From: Diogma glabrata | Lineage: Eukaryota > Arthropoda > Insecta > Diptera > Cylindrotomidae | Assembly (NCBI GenBank): GCA_963693315.1 | Contig: OY856186.1 | Location: 286,456,930 to 286,520,929, forward strand | DNA: 64,000 nucleotides | Direction of reading: 5' to 3' | Part shown: positions 23,669-33,715 of the stretch, piece after piece | Layout of the letters: every line of letters begins with the position of its first letter | Position numbering within the stretch: position 1 is the first letter of the stretch | The notes under the pieces: generated by a model | What the model saw: only the letters and a program-made list of their open reading frames with translations | Databases searched by the model: none | Told to the model about the DNA's origin: nothing | Translations under genes and position numbers: made by a program

Positions 23669-25330
23669 TGTAACGTACAGTCAGTGCAACCTGTGCCCCC
23701 AAAAAGGAGTAAAGATTGCCCTGGCCAACGTTAAAGAATTGTCACTCTGACTGAACTCCGAAATCGCTCAATCGACTTCACTCAGTCATTTGGGGCCGTG
23801 GGGTTGTTCGGCAGTCAGAGTGTCCTAGATGGTGAGCGATATAAATAAACAAAAATAACATAAAGACGAGATAGATCACCAGCGCTACCTACCTGAAAAT
23901 CCTGTGATCCATGTCCTCACGATGATACTATTAGCAAACTACTAACAAAACCTCCATTTAGAGTTTCGAGAAAATATTGCAACACCACAAATTCATATTT
24001 TTTTCAAAATTCCAAAACTATTGCAAAAATTCAATAAATCAAACTTTTTTCAAAACTCCAAAAAACAAAATATTCCAAAAAAAATTATTACAAAATCAAA
24101 GATTCAAACTTTTTTCAAAAATTCAAAAAAAAATATTACAAAATATAAAACAAAATAATAAAAAAAATTGAAATTTCTTTCAAAACTCCCAAAAACATTC
24201 CAAAAATTAGAACAAATCAAATATTAAAACCTTTCCATAATTTCTAATAATATTCCAAAAATTCAAAATTTTGCATAATAATTTGTTTGAAATTTTATTA
24301 GATGTACTACGCGATTTGACTATCTATACATCCTTAAACAAATCATGAAAGATCTTACTCACTGGTTTTTCTGGTCCTACTCCATCTGCTGATCCCCAAT
24401 GTGATAATCCTAGTTTTATTAAATCCAGCTGCAACAATACCATTCGCGTACATATAATCCAAATGGTCAAATCATCCAAATCACCAAACAAATATAAATA
24501 AAAACAGTGAGCCAAAATTATTTTTTTTTTTTTAACACTATTCTTTTTATTTTTATTTCATATTTTATTTTTATTTTTATTTTCATTATATAAAATCAAG
24601 TTAATTCTATTTTTTTTTTTTTTTTTTGAATCTCTGTCCATACTTATAACACATCATTTGTATTATTATCAAATATGAACCAAACAAATATATAAAAAAA
24701 AAACCGTGAACAAAAATTATTTTTTTTCTTTAACACAATTCTTCTTATTTTTATAAATATATTTTATAAAATTAATTTCTTAAAACATTTTTAACGAGAT
24801 TTTAATTCATTATTTTTTTAATATCGGTCAACACTTAAATAAAACACTATCATCATCAATTCTGTTACAAATATGATTACTACTCAAAGATAAATCATTT
24901 TTACACGTGCAAAAGCACGTTTTACAAGTGCAAAAGCTCCTGACCATACTGGTCAGGAGTTATTATCCGACTGCCCAGATCTTCGTTTGTTTTTTTCAAA
25001 CGTTGATCTAAAAAAAGAAATAAAAACAAAATCCCACGGTTTAAAAGCCATTCGTGGACAAAAACGTTGAATTCCAGAAAATAAAATATCTGATTTCAGA
25101 AAACTGAATCTCAGACTCAAACGAAATTTAATAAAAATTTTAATTTAATGATGTTTTTGCATAGTTTGTAAAGACGAAACATGGGAAGTTGTGTTAGAAA
25201 ATTAATATGATGTGATAATAAGATAAAATTGGAAAAGTAAAATATTTTCTGGAATTAGAAAGCTTGCGACGAAGGGAAGGTAAAAAGTTTTTAGCTTAAA
25301 AGTAATGAGTCCAAAATTCCCTTCGTCACA
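23669..25330 (-). repeat. LARD LTR (5' LTR in element orientation)
   Basis: Near-identical partner of 18194-19858. In this copy the hairpin CTCCTGACC/GGTCAGGAG near 24937-24959 is perfect, whereas the other LTR has one mismatch. It is followed by the target duplication ATTT. Confidence 0.92.
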
Positions 25331-27071
25331 ATTTGAACTGTCCGAATTACCCGGGTGAATTATAATTATTAATTTGTGATTTCATTTAGGTATCTTCTAC
25401 TGTATTTTGCTTTGACTATATTGTTCTTACAACAGTTGGGCCAAGCAAGGCAGTAGAAGAAACGGTAGTTGTTCGGCTATATATGTAAAACAAAAAAAAA
25501 AGATCGAGGAACGAAGATAGAAGAAGTCAGGTTTTTCTTTTTAAAAAAAGTATTAAAATAAAAATATAAATAATTTTTGAAAATTTATGATTAATCTTCT
25601 GAAATCAATCACCGTGAAAAGGGCTAGATTGACTATGGTGTTCAAATTAAATTGTGTTTAACTTTATCGTTCAGTTACTTCACCATATAAAACTATAACG
25701 TGCAATTAAATAAAATAAAAGAAAAATTCACAGTGACCAAAACACAGATAAAGTATAAAGTTGTAAATTTTCATAGCTGTTAAGTTATAAAGTCAAGTTT
25801 TCGTTTGGTACTGCAACAGTACTCTTTATAAAATTGCATTAAGACAAGTTGTGTGTATATATATAAAAAAAGAATTATAAATGTCTTTGGTTGATTTTTT
25901 TTTAAAGAACAATAATTGTTATCAATAATTATAATAATTTATTAAAGAGTTATCATAGCTGAGATATTGATTGTGCAAAGTTTTAAAACAAAACGTATCA
26001 AGTTATTAAATTAAAACATATTGTTAGTCACGTTATTCTGGTTTTTTTTAATTATTTTTTTTTGAAAACAAAAATATTTTGTCTAATACAATAAATGCCA
26101 AACAAGCGTTGGTTTGTTTGCAAGAAAACAATTTGGAAATAAGGAGAATCTTCATAATTTGAATCATGTAATACCGTTCAGTGGTTGGCAAATGTTGGCT
26201 TATTGGCAGTGCCCTAGATGTCGTATACATTAACCAATTCCAAAAGTAAGAATACCAATAATTTGTATGCCGTACAACGCAACAATTCACCGAAGATTAC
26301 TAGCTGTAAGTTCATTTTCTCATATTCTCAGTTTTGAAATTACGTTACAATGTGCTAAGTTGTTGACCGTGCAAGGGGATACGGCATTCTTAAGGCCAGC
26401 CAGCATGTAGATGTAGTAAAGCATTGTATGCCTTAAGTGAACCATGGGTTTGAGAAAAATGATACGTGCAACATCACTTTGAAATTTGTTTTTTTGTGTA
26501 TTTTCAATTTTGTTTTTTTTTAGATAAATTTCGCACGCATAATTTTTTTTGTAACAAGAAAACATGAACGCAATTCAATCCATCCCAACCGTGAGAGCTA
26601 GTTGAAGAAAAGCTTGGCGTGCGGCGTTCGCGATTCAAATTGAAACGCTTGGTTTCAATTTTACCACCATCTTGTTACACATCTCGATATTTTCTTCAGT
26701 TTTTGAAAGACATGTTTTGGCTATATTCTATTCTAAACCAAAACATCTTTGAAACTTATTTGTGGAGATTTACTTATTTAAATAAGTAACCTAAAAAGGT
26801 GACTTATTTGCAAATTCTTTTTTCATAAAAAAATATATTTTGATTTGTCAGTGTCAAATATTTTTTTGTTTGTTTACTAAATGATTTTAAGGAATAAAAC
26901 TTCTTTTTCGATTCGTTATAAAATTAGCATAATAATTTAGAATAGTTTTGAGATAGTTAGTTAGTAAAAAGATAGTTTTGAAAACTCTTTAATTGATCAA
27001 ATTGAATCGTTCGAAATCGTTCTAATTAAATTTATTTTCGAATTTCTTTTATGTTGCTTTGAAATTAAGTA
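25331..27071. other. Region without recognisable gene
   Basis: Two minus-strand frames of about 80 aa (26048-26290 and 26320-26565) show no known domain and are probably chance. A short GC-richer patch at 26575-26640 has no assignable function. Confidence 0.55.
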
Positions 27072-27750
27072 TGTGGCGAACATCAAAATTAAAAATTTAA
27101 AATTCAAATATAGCATGCGATGTTTTATTGATAAAAATTTAAAAAAACAAAATAATAATTAATTCAAATTTTTCCTCTATTATATAGAGTTCTCGTTTTC
27201 CGTTTTTTATTAAAGAAAGTTTTTATTGATTTCGCTTATAATCAGAAGTTTCGTATTTATTTTTATCGCGGAAAATATATAAAAAATTAGTTTATAAAGA
27301 GTTCTTGTTTTTCAATTTGTTAATCAGTTAAAAACTCAAACCACTTTATTCAAGAATAAATTAAAATTTTATTTCATAAAACAAATTACTATGAAATGTT
27401 TCATTATTACATACATTTCCAAAATCAAGTCTTAAAGACAAATTTCTATTTGTATGAACAACAATTCATGGATGTATACAACAGCCAAAGTCAAGACACT
27501 TTTTAAATAAACTGAAGGAGATTTATTCTACTTAATAATTTTCAAAAGTAAAAGTTACGTTTACTGAAGTGAAGAAGAAATTTTCCTTAACCAACAAATT
27601 TAAATTTACCGGGACATAAGTCTGAAAATTTTATGAATTTTGAATCAATGCTGTCAAAACACTGAATTTGAACTATAACGCGAATGACTAGTTATAGTGC
27701 TGTTAAGTTACACAGATTTGAATTATATAGCGTGAATATTTACTAGCTAT
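27072..27750 (+). repeat. CsRn1-type gypsy 5' LTR
   Basis: Starts TGTGGCGAACATC and ends near TACTAGCTAT, the same length as the 3' copy. Differences from the 3' LTR include ttttcC/Tg, ttC/Tcg and caaaC/Tcac. Confidence 0.95.
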
Positions 27751-27754
27751 ATTT

Positions 27755-27772
27755 TGGTGACCATCCGACTAA
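27755..27772 (+). promoter_or_regulatory. Primer-binding site, tRNA-Trp-like
   Basis: TGGTGACCATCCGAC lies four bases inside the 5' LTR. Its first eight bases match the complement of tRNA-Trp 3' ends used by CsRn1 elements. The rest is imperfect. Confidence 0.6.
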
Positions 27773-27956
27773 CAAGAACACAGAAAACCAGGAACAGAGT
27801 CTTCAGGAGGTGCCAAGTAAAATTTTAATGAATTAATTTTACTATTTATTATATTAAATAATATAAATAATTTTATTAATATTTCTTTGATTTGATTTTG
27901 ATAAATTTAAGTTATTGTTTTGCTTCCTATTTTAAAATTTTTGTTTAAATATTTTA

Positions 27957-29225
27957 ATGTTCATAATAACGGAATTTCTGGTTTATTTAGGGGTGTTGTT
28001 GGTCGCTGTGTTTGCGATTGTTGTAGCGACACAACATACGGTCGTGATTTTATTCGCTGCAACATTCTTTTACCTAGTTGCCGTCATAACTAGGCTTAAT
28101 CGTTATGCATTTACTTTTCCAGCAGTTTCCGCAGGTAACCCAGAACCTGAGGGAACTGCTTCAACTTCCGGACCCCCAACCCTTACATTTACACAAGACC
28201 AGCTTCAGGCACTGGTCGCAGAGCAGGTCGCAGCTGCTCTTGCTAATTTGAACCTTGGAGGTACATCTTCAAATCCTCCACAATCTCCACCACCTCCTGC
28301 TGCGTTACCTCCACCTCCCTCAGCTTCAACTTCTTCGGCAGCTATGCCACAAATTGATCACGTAGCTATCAAAATTCCTCCTTTCTGGTCTGAGACTCCA
28401 GACCTTTGGTTCATAACTCTTGAGGGGCAGTTCTTGTTGGGGCGTATCAGGTCCCAACAAACTAAGTATGGCCACTTACTTACCATGCTTACTCCCACAC
28501 TGGCGAAATTAGCCAGTGATATCTTGGTTAACCCCGACCAAGATTTCCCATATGATAGGCTCAAAGAGGCTCTTATAGCTCGCCTATCCGGTAGCACTTC
28601 AGATCGCATACACAAAATGTTACGCGGTATGGACCTTGGGGATCTTAAGCCCTCACAATTCCTCCGGGATATGACTACCGAATCCCGTAATACGTTTTCA
28701 GAAGCAGCTCTTAAAGTACTTTGGGTGGAAAAACTTCCACTTGCTGTCCGCGCTGCTATCGCTACTGTCAATGATGATCTTCAGAAGACAGCAGAGAAAG
28801 CAGATAATGTTTTCAATGCCCTAAGGGGTTCGCAAGTTAATGCGGTATCTAACCCTGCCGCTTCTTCTCTCCCTTCTTCTTCTTCTTCTTCCTCAAGTGA
28901 AATCATATCACTTGAGGAAAAATTCAAAAAACTGGAGGCACAAAACGTGCAACTCCTCAATGCCATTCAAAGGCAAAATTTCTCCCAACCTCCTCAACAA
29001 TACCGAAGTAGATCTAAGGATCGAAACGGTAATCATAATTCAAATTTCAATCGGAATTATCGCTCTCCCATGCGACCTCGGTCCAGGTCTCGCGTGCAAA
29101 TGTTTGATGGTATCTGCTACTACCATCACTACTACAAGGGAGATGCAAAAAAATGCTACCCTGAGTGTAAATATTATTCTGATCACTCAAATTCCATTGC
29201 CTCAAAATCTTCAAAAAACTATTAG
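27957..29225 (+). CDS. Gag polyprotein of CsRn1-type gypsy element
   Basis: 422 aa, intact. The N terminus is unusual: residues 4-25 and 29-46 are two hydrophobic stretches (FLVYLGVLLVAVFAIVV, TVVILFAATFFYLVAVI). A proline-rich linker follows (about 105-125), then the capsid-like segment starting IDHVAIKIPPFWSETPDLWF, a serine run, a predicted coiled coil (SLEEKFKKLEAQNVQLLNAI), a basic RS-rich patch, and near residue 385 a zinc motif CYYHHYYKGDAKKCYPEC (C-x2-H-x9-C-x3-C) typical of CsRn1 gag. It assembles the virus-like particle and packages RNA. The start at 27957 is the first in-frame ATG after the primer site. If translation began downstream, the hydrophobic part would be leader. Confidence 0.85.
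   Translation: MFIITEFLVYLGVLLVAVFAIVVATQHTVVILFAATFFYLVAVITRLNRYAFTFPAVSAGNPEPEGTASTSGPPTLTFTQDQLQALVAEQVAAALANLNLGGTSSNPPQSPPPPAALPPPPSASTSSAAMPQIDHVAIKIPPFWSETPDLWFITLEGQFLLGRIRSQQTKYGHLLTMLTPTLAKLASDILVNPDQDFPYDRLKEALIARLSGSTSDRIHKMLRGMDLGDLKPSQFLRDMTTESRNTFSEAALKVLWVEKLPLAVRAAIATVNDDLQKTAEKADNVFNALRGSQVNAVSNPAASSLPSSSSSSSSEIISLEEKFKKLEAQNVQLLNAIQRQNFSQPPQQYRSRSKDRNGNHNSNFNRNYRSPMRPRSRSRVQMFDGICYYHHYYKGDAKKCYPECKYYSDHSNSIASKSSKNY
29213..29219 (+). promoter_or_regulatory. -1 ribosomal frameshift slippery heptamer A AAA AAC
   Basis: In the gag frame this reads A AAA AAC, then one codon, then the gag stop TAG at 29223-29225. A -1 slip leads into the frame that encodes the protease ([14 protein letters not shown]..., then [13 protein letters not shown]). 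Sequence and placement match the classic retroviral signal. A downstream pseudoknot was not evaluated. Confidence 0.75.
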
Positions 29226-29412
29226 ATTCATCACATGTGACGGCATGTGATGACAATCATTCTCAACTCCGTCTTCTGGTCCTCGACATTTCTTCATGCA
29301 AGACTTTCATCGTTGATACAGGTGCCGAAGTTTCAGTTCTCCCCGCTACTATGGAGGAAAAAATTTCAAGAAAATCAGACTTCTACCTCTACGCAGCTAA
29401 CGCGACTAAAGT
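29216..29412 (+). CDS. Gypsy pol, protease N-terminal part (-1 frame)
   Basis: Translated after the -1 slip. It contains the aspartic protease active-site segment [15 protein letters not shown] (from about 29310). The frame loses homology near 29405-29412: beyond it the expected [15 protein letters not shown] continues in a different frame, used by the large pol ORF. This implies a small indel (two bases lost or one gained). The full frame runs on to 29515 but is out of register after that point. Confidence 0.75.
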
Positions 29413-32400
29413 GCACTTACGGTACACGGTCTTTAAACTTAAACATTGGTCTCAGACGAGTGTTCTGTCAGACCTTTGTTATAGCCGATGTTACCACTCC
29501 TATCCTAGGAGCTGATTTTCTCAATAAATACGGCCTTTTAGTGGACATTAAAAACCGACGTCTTGTCGATCCACTAACTTCTCTATTTACTTTGGCTAAC
29601 CTCTCCACTTCTCCAGCACCTTCTTTAATTTTGATCAACGATTCGGTCAATGTAGAAATTCTTGATTTACTCAAAAATTTCAAGGACTTAACGTCCAAAA
29701 ATGATCTTGTTAAACATGTGAAACATAACGTAACTCACGTTATTGAAACACGTGGTCCTGCCGTTTCTTGTAAGTATCGTCGACTTGCTCCAGACAAATT
29801 GGCTATCGCAAAGGCAGAATTTAATCTTATGTTATCCCAAGGCATCTGCCGACCTTCTAACAGTCCTTGGGCTTCTCCTCTCCATCTCGCTAAAAAGAAG
29901 AACGGCGAGTGGAGACCTTGCGGGGACTACCGTGCTCTAAATAACATTACAATTCCGGATCAATATCCTATTCCTCATATTCAGGATTTTTCGCATCAAC
30001 TACATGGATGCCAATTTTTCTCCACAATTGATCTCGTCCGCGCATATCATCAAATTCCTATTGATGAGCGCGATATTGCAAAAACTGCAATTTCAACTCC
30101 GTTCGGACTCTTCGAATTCGTTCGAATGACTTTCGGATTGCGAAATGCTGCGCAATCTTTCCAACGGTTTATGCATTCCCTTCTTCGAGACCTAAATTTC
30201 TGTTTCATCTACATAGATGACCTTCTAATTGCTTCTGAAACCTATGAGGAACACCTCAAACATCTTAGGACTGTTTTTGAGCGTCTTTCTGACGCTGGTC
30301 TCATTATCAACGTTGATAAATGCAACTTTGCTAAATCCAACGTTGACTTTCTTGGACATTCCATTGATTCAACTGGAATCAAACCTACTTCTGAACGTGT
30401 CGATGCTATCAACTGTTACGAACGTCCCGAAACAGTTATGCAACTCCGCCATTTTCTTGGAATGATTAATTTCTACCGCAGGTTCATTCCTCACGCTGGT
30501 GGCAATCAAGCCATCCTAAATGATTTTCTCAAAGGTTCCAAAAAGAATGACAAACGGGTCATTCAATGGTCTGAAGACGCCATTCAAGCCTTCGATCTTT
30601 GCAAGCGGCAACTTAGTGAGGCTACAACTCTTTCTCACCCCTCACACTCTGCCCAACTTGCCGTTATGGTCGACGCTTCCGACAAGGCACTTGGCGCCAT
30701 TGTTCAACAAAAAATTAACGATTGTTGGACACCACTTAGTTTCTTCTCTGTGCGACTCAATGAAACGCAACAGAAATACAGTGCTTATGATCGCGAACTC
30801 CTTGCAGCTTATTCTGCGATTAAACATTTCCGGTATCTCCTTGAAGGTAGAATCTTCACTCTTTTCACCGATCATAAGCCACTCATTTACGCTTTGTCGC
30901 AGAATCCTGCCAAAGCTAGTCCTCGCCAATTCCGTCATCTTGATTTTATCAGTCAATTTACGACTGATATTCGTCACATTTCTGGAATTGATAATGTAGT
31001 TGCCGACACACTTTCTCGTGTTGAGCAAATATCAATTCCAGAAAATATTAACTACGACGAAATTGCTGACGCTCAGTTCAACGATAACGAACTAAAGGAA
31101 TTAGTGGACACTAGTCCCACACTTCAATTCCGTTCTTTTCCATTATCGTTTGGCAATTCTAGTGCCAAAACTATTTTGTGTGATACTTCTTCTGGTAATC
31201 CACGACCTTTTATTCCAAAGCAATTTCGTCAATCTGTTTTCGAAAGTCTTCATAATTTATCTCATCCAGGAGTCCACAGTTCTGTCAAACTTCTTTCTGA
31301 AAAAGTCATTTGGCCATCCATTAAAAAGGATGTACAACAAATGGCACAGAACTGCCTGGCTTGCCAAAAGGCAAAAGTTTCTCGCCATACTCAATCTCCT
31401 TTAGGTAATTATCCTCAAACTTCTCAACGATTTTCCGAGATTCATATGGACATTATTGGTCCACTTCCTACCTCTGAGGACAAACGTTATTGTGTCACTA
31501 TTATTGACCGTTATACTCGATGGCCTGAAGCCATTCCTATCTCGGATATTACAGCTGAAACGGTAGCATCAGCTCTCTACTCCAATTGGATTGCTCGCTT
31601 CGGAGTACCTTCAGTAATCGTCACTGATCAGGGCTCCCAATTCGAATCCAATCTTTTTAACGAGTTGTCAAAGCTTATCGGTTTCGAACGTAAACGTACT
31701 ACTAGTTACAATCCTAAATGTAACGGACTAATCGAACGTTGGCACCGAACTCTTAAATCCGCGATAATGGCCTACGACAGAACGGACTGGACACGAATTT
31801 TACCGTCAATACTACTTGGTTTACGAACCACTTTCCGTGAAGATTTCCAATCTTCATCGGCTGAGCTCGTCTACGGTACTAACATACGTCTTCCAGGAGA
31901 ATTCTTTAGCCAAAACTCTAACTCCACTCCACAATCTGATTTTGTTTCACAGTTGAAACAACATTTTACTCACCTTCGTCCATCTACTGCGTCAAGACAC
32001 AATTCTCCTAATGTTTTCGTTTCCAAAAATCTCCAGTCTTGTTCGCATGTCTTCTTACGTACGGACTTAGTACGTAAATCATTACAACCGCCATACGAAG
32101 GTCCTTTCAAAGTCATCAGTCGCGATGATAAAAATTTCGTTATTGACCGTAAAGGTCAACATATTCGAGTTTCCATCGACAGATTAAAACCTTGCTTTAG
32201 GGAACAATCTGAAGATGACTCATCTCAAAACTCACCTACTTCGAGTACTAATCTCAGTCGCGCAGACGAAACTTCGTCTTCTACAGATATTATCCATCCT
32301 ACTTCTTCGGACACATTCCAGTCTTCTCCTTCTACCTCCGCAGAAACAAGGCAACGCGACGCTAAGGCAACTGTATCACCTAAAAGGATTAGATTTAATC

Positions 32401-32501
32401 TCACTCCTCAGACTCAGATATTCCATCCTGCATCCACCATTACGCGAGCAGGTAGAACCACTCGTACCCCTGCTCGTTTCCTTCGTGCTCTAGCACAATA
32501 A
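29247..32501 (+). CDS. Gypsy pol polyprotein: protease end, reverse transcriptase, RNase H, integrase
   Basis: The open frame is 1084 codons, but its first roughly 55 codons are out of register with the protease. True homology starts near 29410 ([32 protein letters not shown]). The reverse transcriptase has [43 protein letters not shown] and the catalytic [10 protein letters not shown]. RNase H has [13 protein letters not shown], a YDRELLAAY and [11 protein letters not shown]. The integrase has a zinc-binding HPGVHSS...CLACQKAK, the catalytic HMDIIGPLP and [10 protein letters not shown], then [16 protein letters not shown] (D, D, E). A serine/threonine-rich C-terminal tail ends at 32501. All catalytic residues are present, so only the junction indel blocks function. 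Confidence 0.92.
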   Translation: MMTIILNSVFWSSTFLHARLSSLIQVPKFQFSPLLWRKKFQENQTSTSTQLTRLKCTYGTRSLNLNIGLRRVFCQTFVIADVTTPILGADFLNKYGLLVDIKNRRLVDPLTSLFTLANLSTSPAPSLILINDSVNVEILDLLKNFKDLTSKNDLVKHVKHNVTHVIETRGPAVSCKYRRLAPDKLAIAKAEFNLMLSQGICRPSNSPWASPLHLAKKKNGEWRPCGDYRALNNITIPDQYPIPHIQDFSHQLHGCQFFSTIDLVRAYHQIPIDERDIAKTAISTPFGLFEFVRMTFGLRNAAQSFQRFMHSLLRDLNFCFIYIDDLLIASETYEEHLKHLRTVFERLSDAGLIINVDKCNFAKSNVDFLGHSIDSTGIKPTSERVDAINCYERPETVMQLRHFLGMINFYRRFIPHAGGNQAILNDFLKGSKKNDKRVIQWSEDAIQAFDLCKRQLSEATTLSHPSHSAQLAVMVDASDKALGAIVQQKINDCWTPLSFFSVRLNETQQKYSAYDRELLAAYSAIKHFRYLLEGRIFTLFTDHKPLIYALSQNPAKASPRQFRHLDFISQFTTDIRHISGIDNVVADTLSRVEQISIPENINYDEIADAQFNDNELKELVDTSPTLQFRSFPLSFGNSSAKTILCDTSSGNPRPFIPKQFRQSVFESLHNLSHPGVHSSVKLLSEKVIWPSIKKDVQQMAQNCLACQKAKVSRHTQSPLGNYPQTSQRFSEIHMDIIGPLPTSEDKRYCVTIIDRYTRWPEAIPISDITAETVASALYSNWIARFGVPSVIVTDQGSQFESNLFNELSKLIGFERKRTTSYNPKCNGLIERWHRTLKSAIMAYDRTDWTRILPSILLGLRTTFREDFQSSSAELVYGTNIRLPGEFFSQNSNSTPQSDFVSQLKQHFTHLRPSTASRHNSPNVFVSKNLQSCSHVFLRTDLVRKSLQPPYEGPFKVISRDDKNFVIDRKGQHIRVSIDRLKPCFREQSEDDSSQNSPTSSTNLSRADETSSSTDIIHPTSSDTFQSSPSTSAETRQRDAKATVSPKRIRFNLTPQTQIFHPASTITRAGRTTRTPARFLRALAQ

Positions 32502-32530
32502 TTTTCTCTATATCGTCCCATCTTCGATGG

Positions 32531-32546
32531 CACTAGGGGGGAGTGT
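32531..32546 (+). promoter_or_regulatory. Polypurine tract
   Basis: CTAGGGGGGAGTGT directly precedes the 3' LTR and would prime plus-strand synthesis. Confidence 0.75.
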
Positions 32547-33225
32547 TGTGGCGAACATCAAAATTAAAAATTTAAAATTCAAATATAGCATGCGATGTTT
32601 TATTGATAAAAATTTAAAAAAACAAAATAATAATTAATTCAAATTTTTCCTCTATTATATAGAGTTCTCGTTTTTCGTTTTTTATTAAAGAAAGTTTTTA
32701 TTGATTTCGCTTATAATCAGAAGTTCCGTATTTATTTTTATCGCGGAAAATATATAAAAAATTAGTTTATAAAGAGTTCTTGTTTTTCAATTTGTTAATC
32801 AGTTAAAAACTCAAATCACTTTATTCAAGAATAAATTAAAATTTTATTTCTTAAAACAAATTACTATGAAATGTTTCATTATTACATACATTTCCAAAAT
32901 CAAGTCTTAAAGACAAATTTCTATTTGTATGAACAACAATTCATGGATGTATACAACAGCCAAAGTCAAGACACTTTTTAAATAAACTGAAGGAGATTTA
33001 TTCTACTTAATAATTTTCAAAAGTAAAAGTTACGTTTACTGAAGTGAAGAAGAAATTTTCCTTAACCAACAAATTTAAATTTACCGGGACATAAGTCTGA
33101 AAATTTTATGAATTTTGAATCAATGCTGTCAAAACACTGAATTTGAACTATAACGCGAATGACTAGTTATAGTGCTGTTAAGTTACACAGATTTGAATTA
33201 TATAGCGTGAATATTTACTAGCTAT
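32547..33225 (+). repeat. CsRn1-type gypsy 3' LTR
   Basis: A 679-bp direct repeat of 27072-27750, followed by the target duplication (A)AGTA. Confidence 0.95.
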
Positions 33226-33641
33226 AAGTATATGCTAAATCATTTAGCACAACTTTTAAATACTTATTTAAAATAGCGGTGAATAAGTAAGTTTTCATAA
33301 ACAACTTTCAAATAAGTCATCGTTTAGAATACAGCGGCTATTCTATTTTTTATAGACATATTTAAATAAACTTTTATTTATTATAAAAATATATAAAAGA
33401 AATTTTATTCTGGTCTCCAAGTTGTTATATAATTTAAATTAAAGCAATAATTTATGTTGATAAATTTTTGTAAAATAATTCCACAAAACAATCTTTAATA
33501 AGTACATATATAGTATTTATTCGACGCGTTTCGAATATTATACATTCATCTACGGGTACAAAAAATATATCTTTTATACTATATTTTTTATACTTTATTT
33601 CTTTTTTTTCTATTTTCTGTTGGTGATTATTGTAACATTTT

Positions 33642-33715
33642 TGAAGTGAAAACTTCTGTAGGCGCATTGTGCGATTTTGTATGGGGAAAAATTTATATAT
33701 TCGAGTCATCGTCAC
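33642..33715 (+). repeat. Dispersed repeat, truncated copy 3
   Basis: GAAGTGAAAACTTC, then tgtaggcgcattgtgcg, then atggggaaaaatttatatattcgagt, as at 17487. It is truncated after about 75 bp. Confidence 0.7.

Larger units (their letters stand above)
18194..25330 (-). mobile_element. Non-coding LTR retrotransposon derivative (LARD-like), young
   Basis: Direct repeats of 1665 and 1662 bp (TG...CA) flank a 3.8-kb interior with no gag or pol open frame. The 4-bp duplication ATTT lies immediately before 18194 and after 25330. The two LTRs differ by only a few substitutions (for example c/t in gagCaaag, g/a in gacttcGctc, a/c in agctActgacc) plus homopolymer lengths. On the minus strand the right LTR is followed by TGGCGCCCAAG, a lysine-tRNA-like primer site, so the element most likely runs right to left. 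It must depend on proteins supplied in trans by another element. Confidence 0.88.
27072..33225 (+). mobile_element. Ty3/gypsy LTR retrotransposon of CsRn1 type, nearly intact
   Basis: LTRs of 679 bp each (27072-27750 and 32547-33225) with about four substitutions between them. The direct duplication (A)AGTA flanks both ends (27067-27071 and 33226-33230). gag and pol lie in order, joined by a -1 slippery site. CsRn1 membership is indicated by the CHCC zinc motif of gag and a primer site resembling tRNA-Trp. A protease-region frameshift is the only clear inactivating lesion seen. Confidence 0.93.

Noticed and set aside
28840..29250. 136-aa frame overlapping gag
   Set aside because: An alternative frame of gag, with leucine runs from the CTT/TCT tract.
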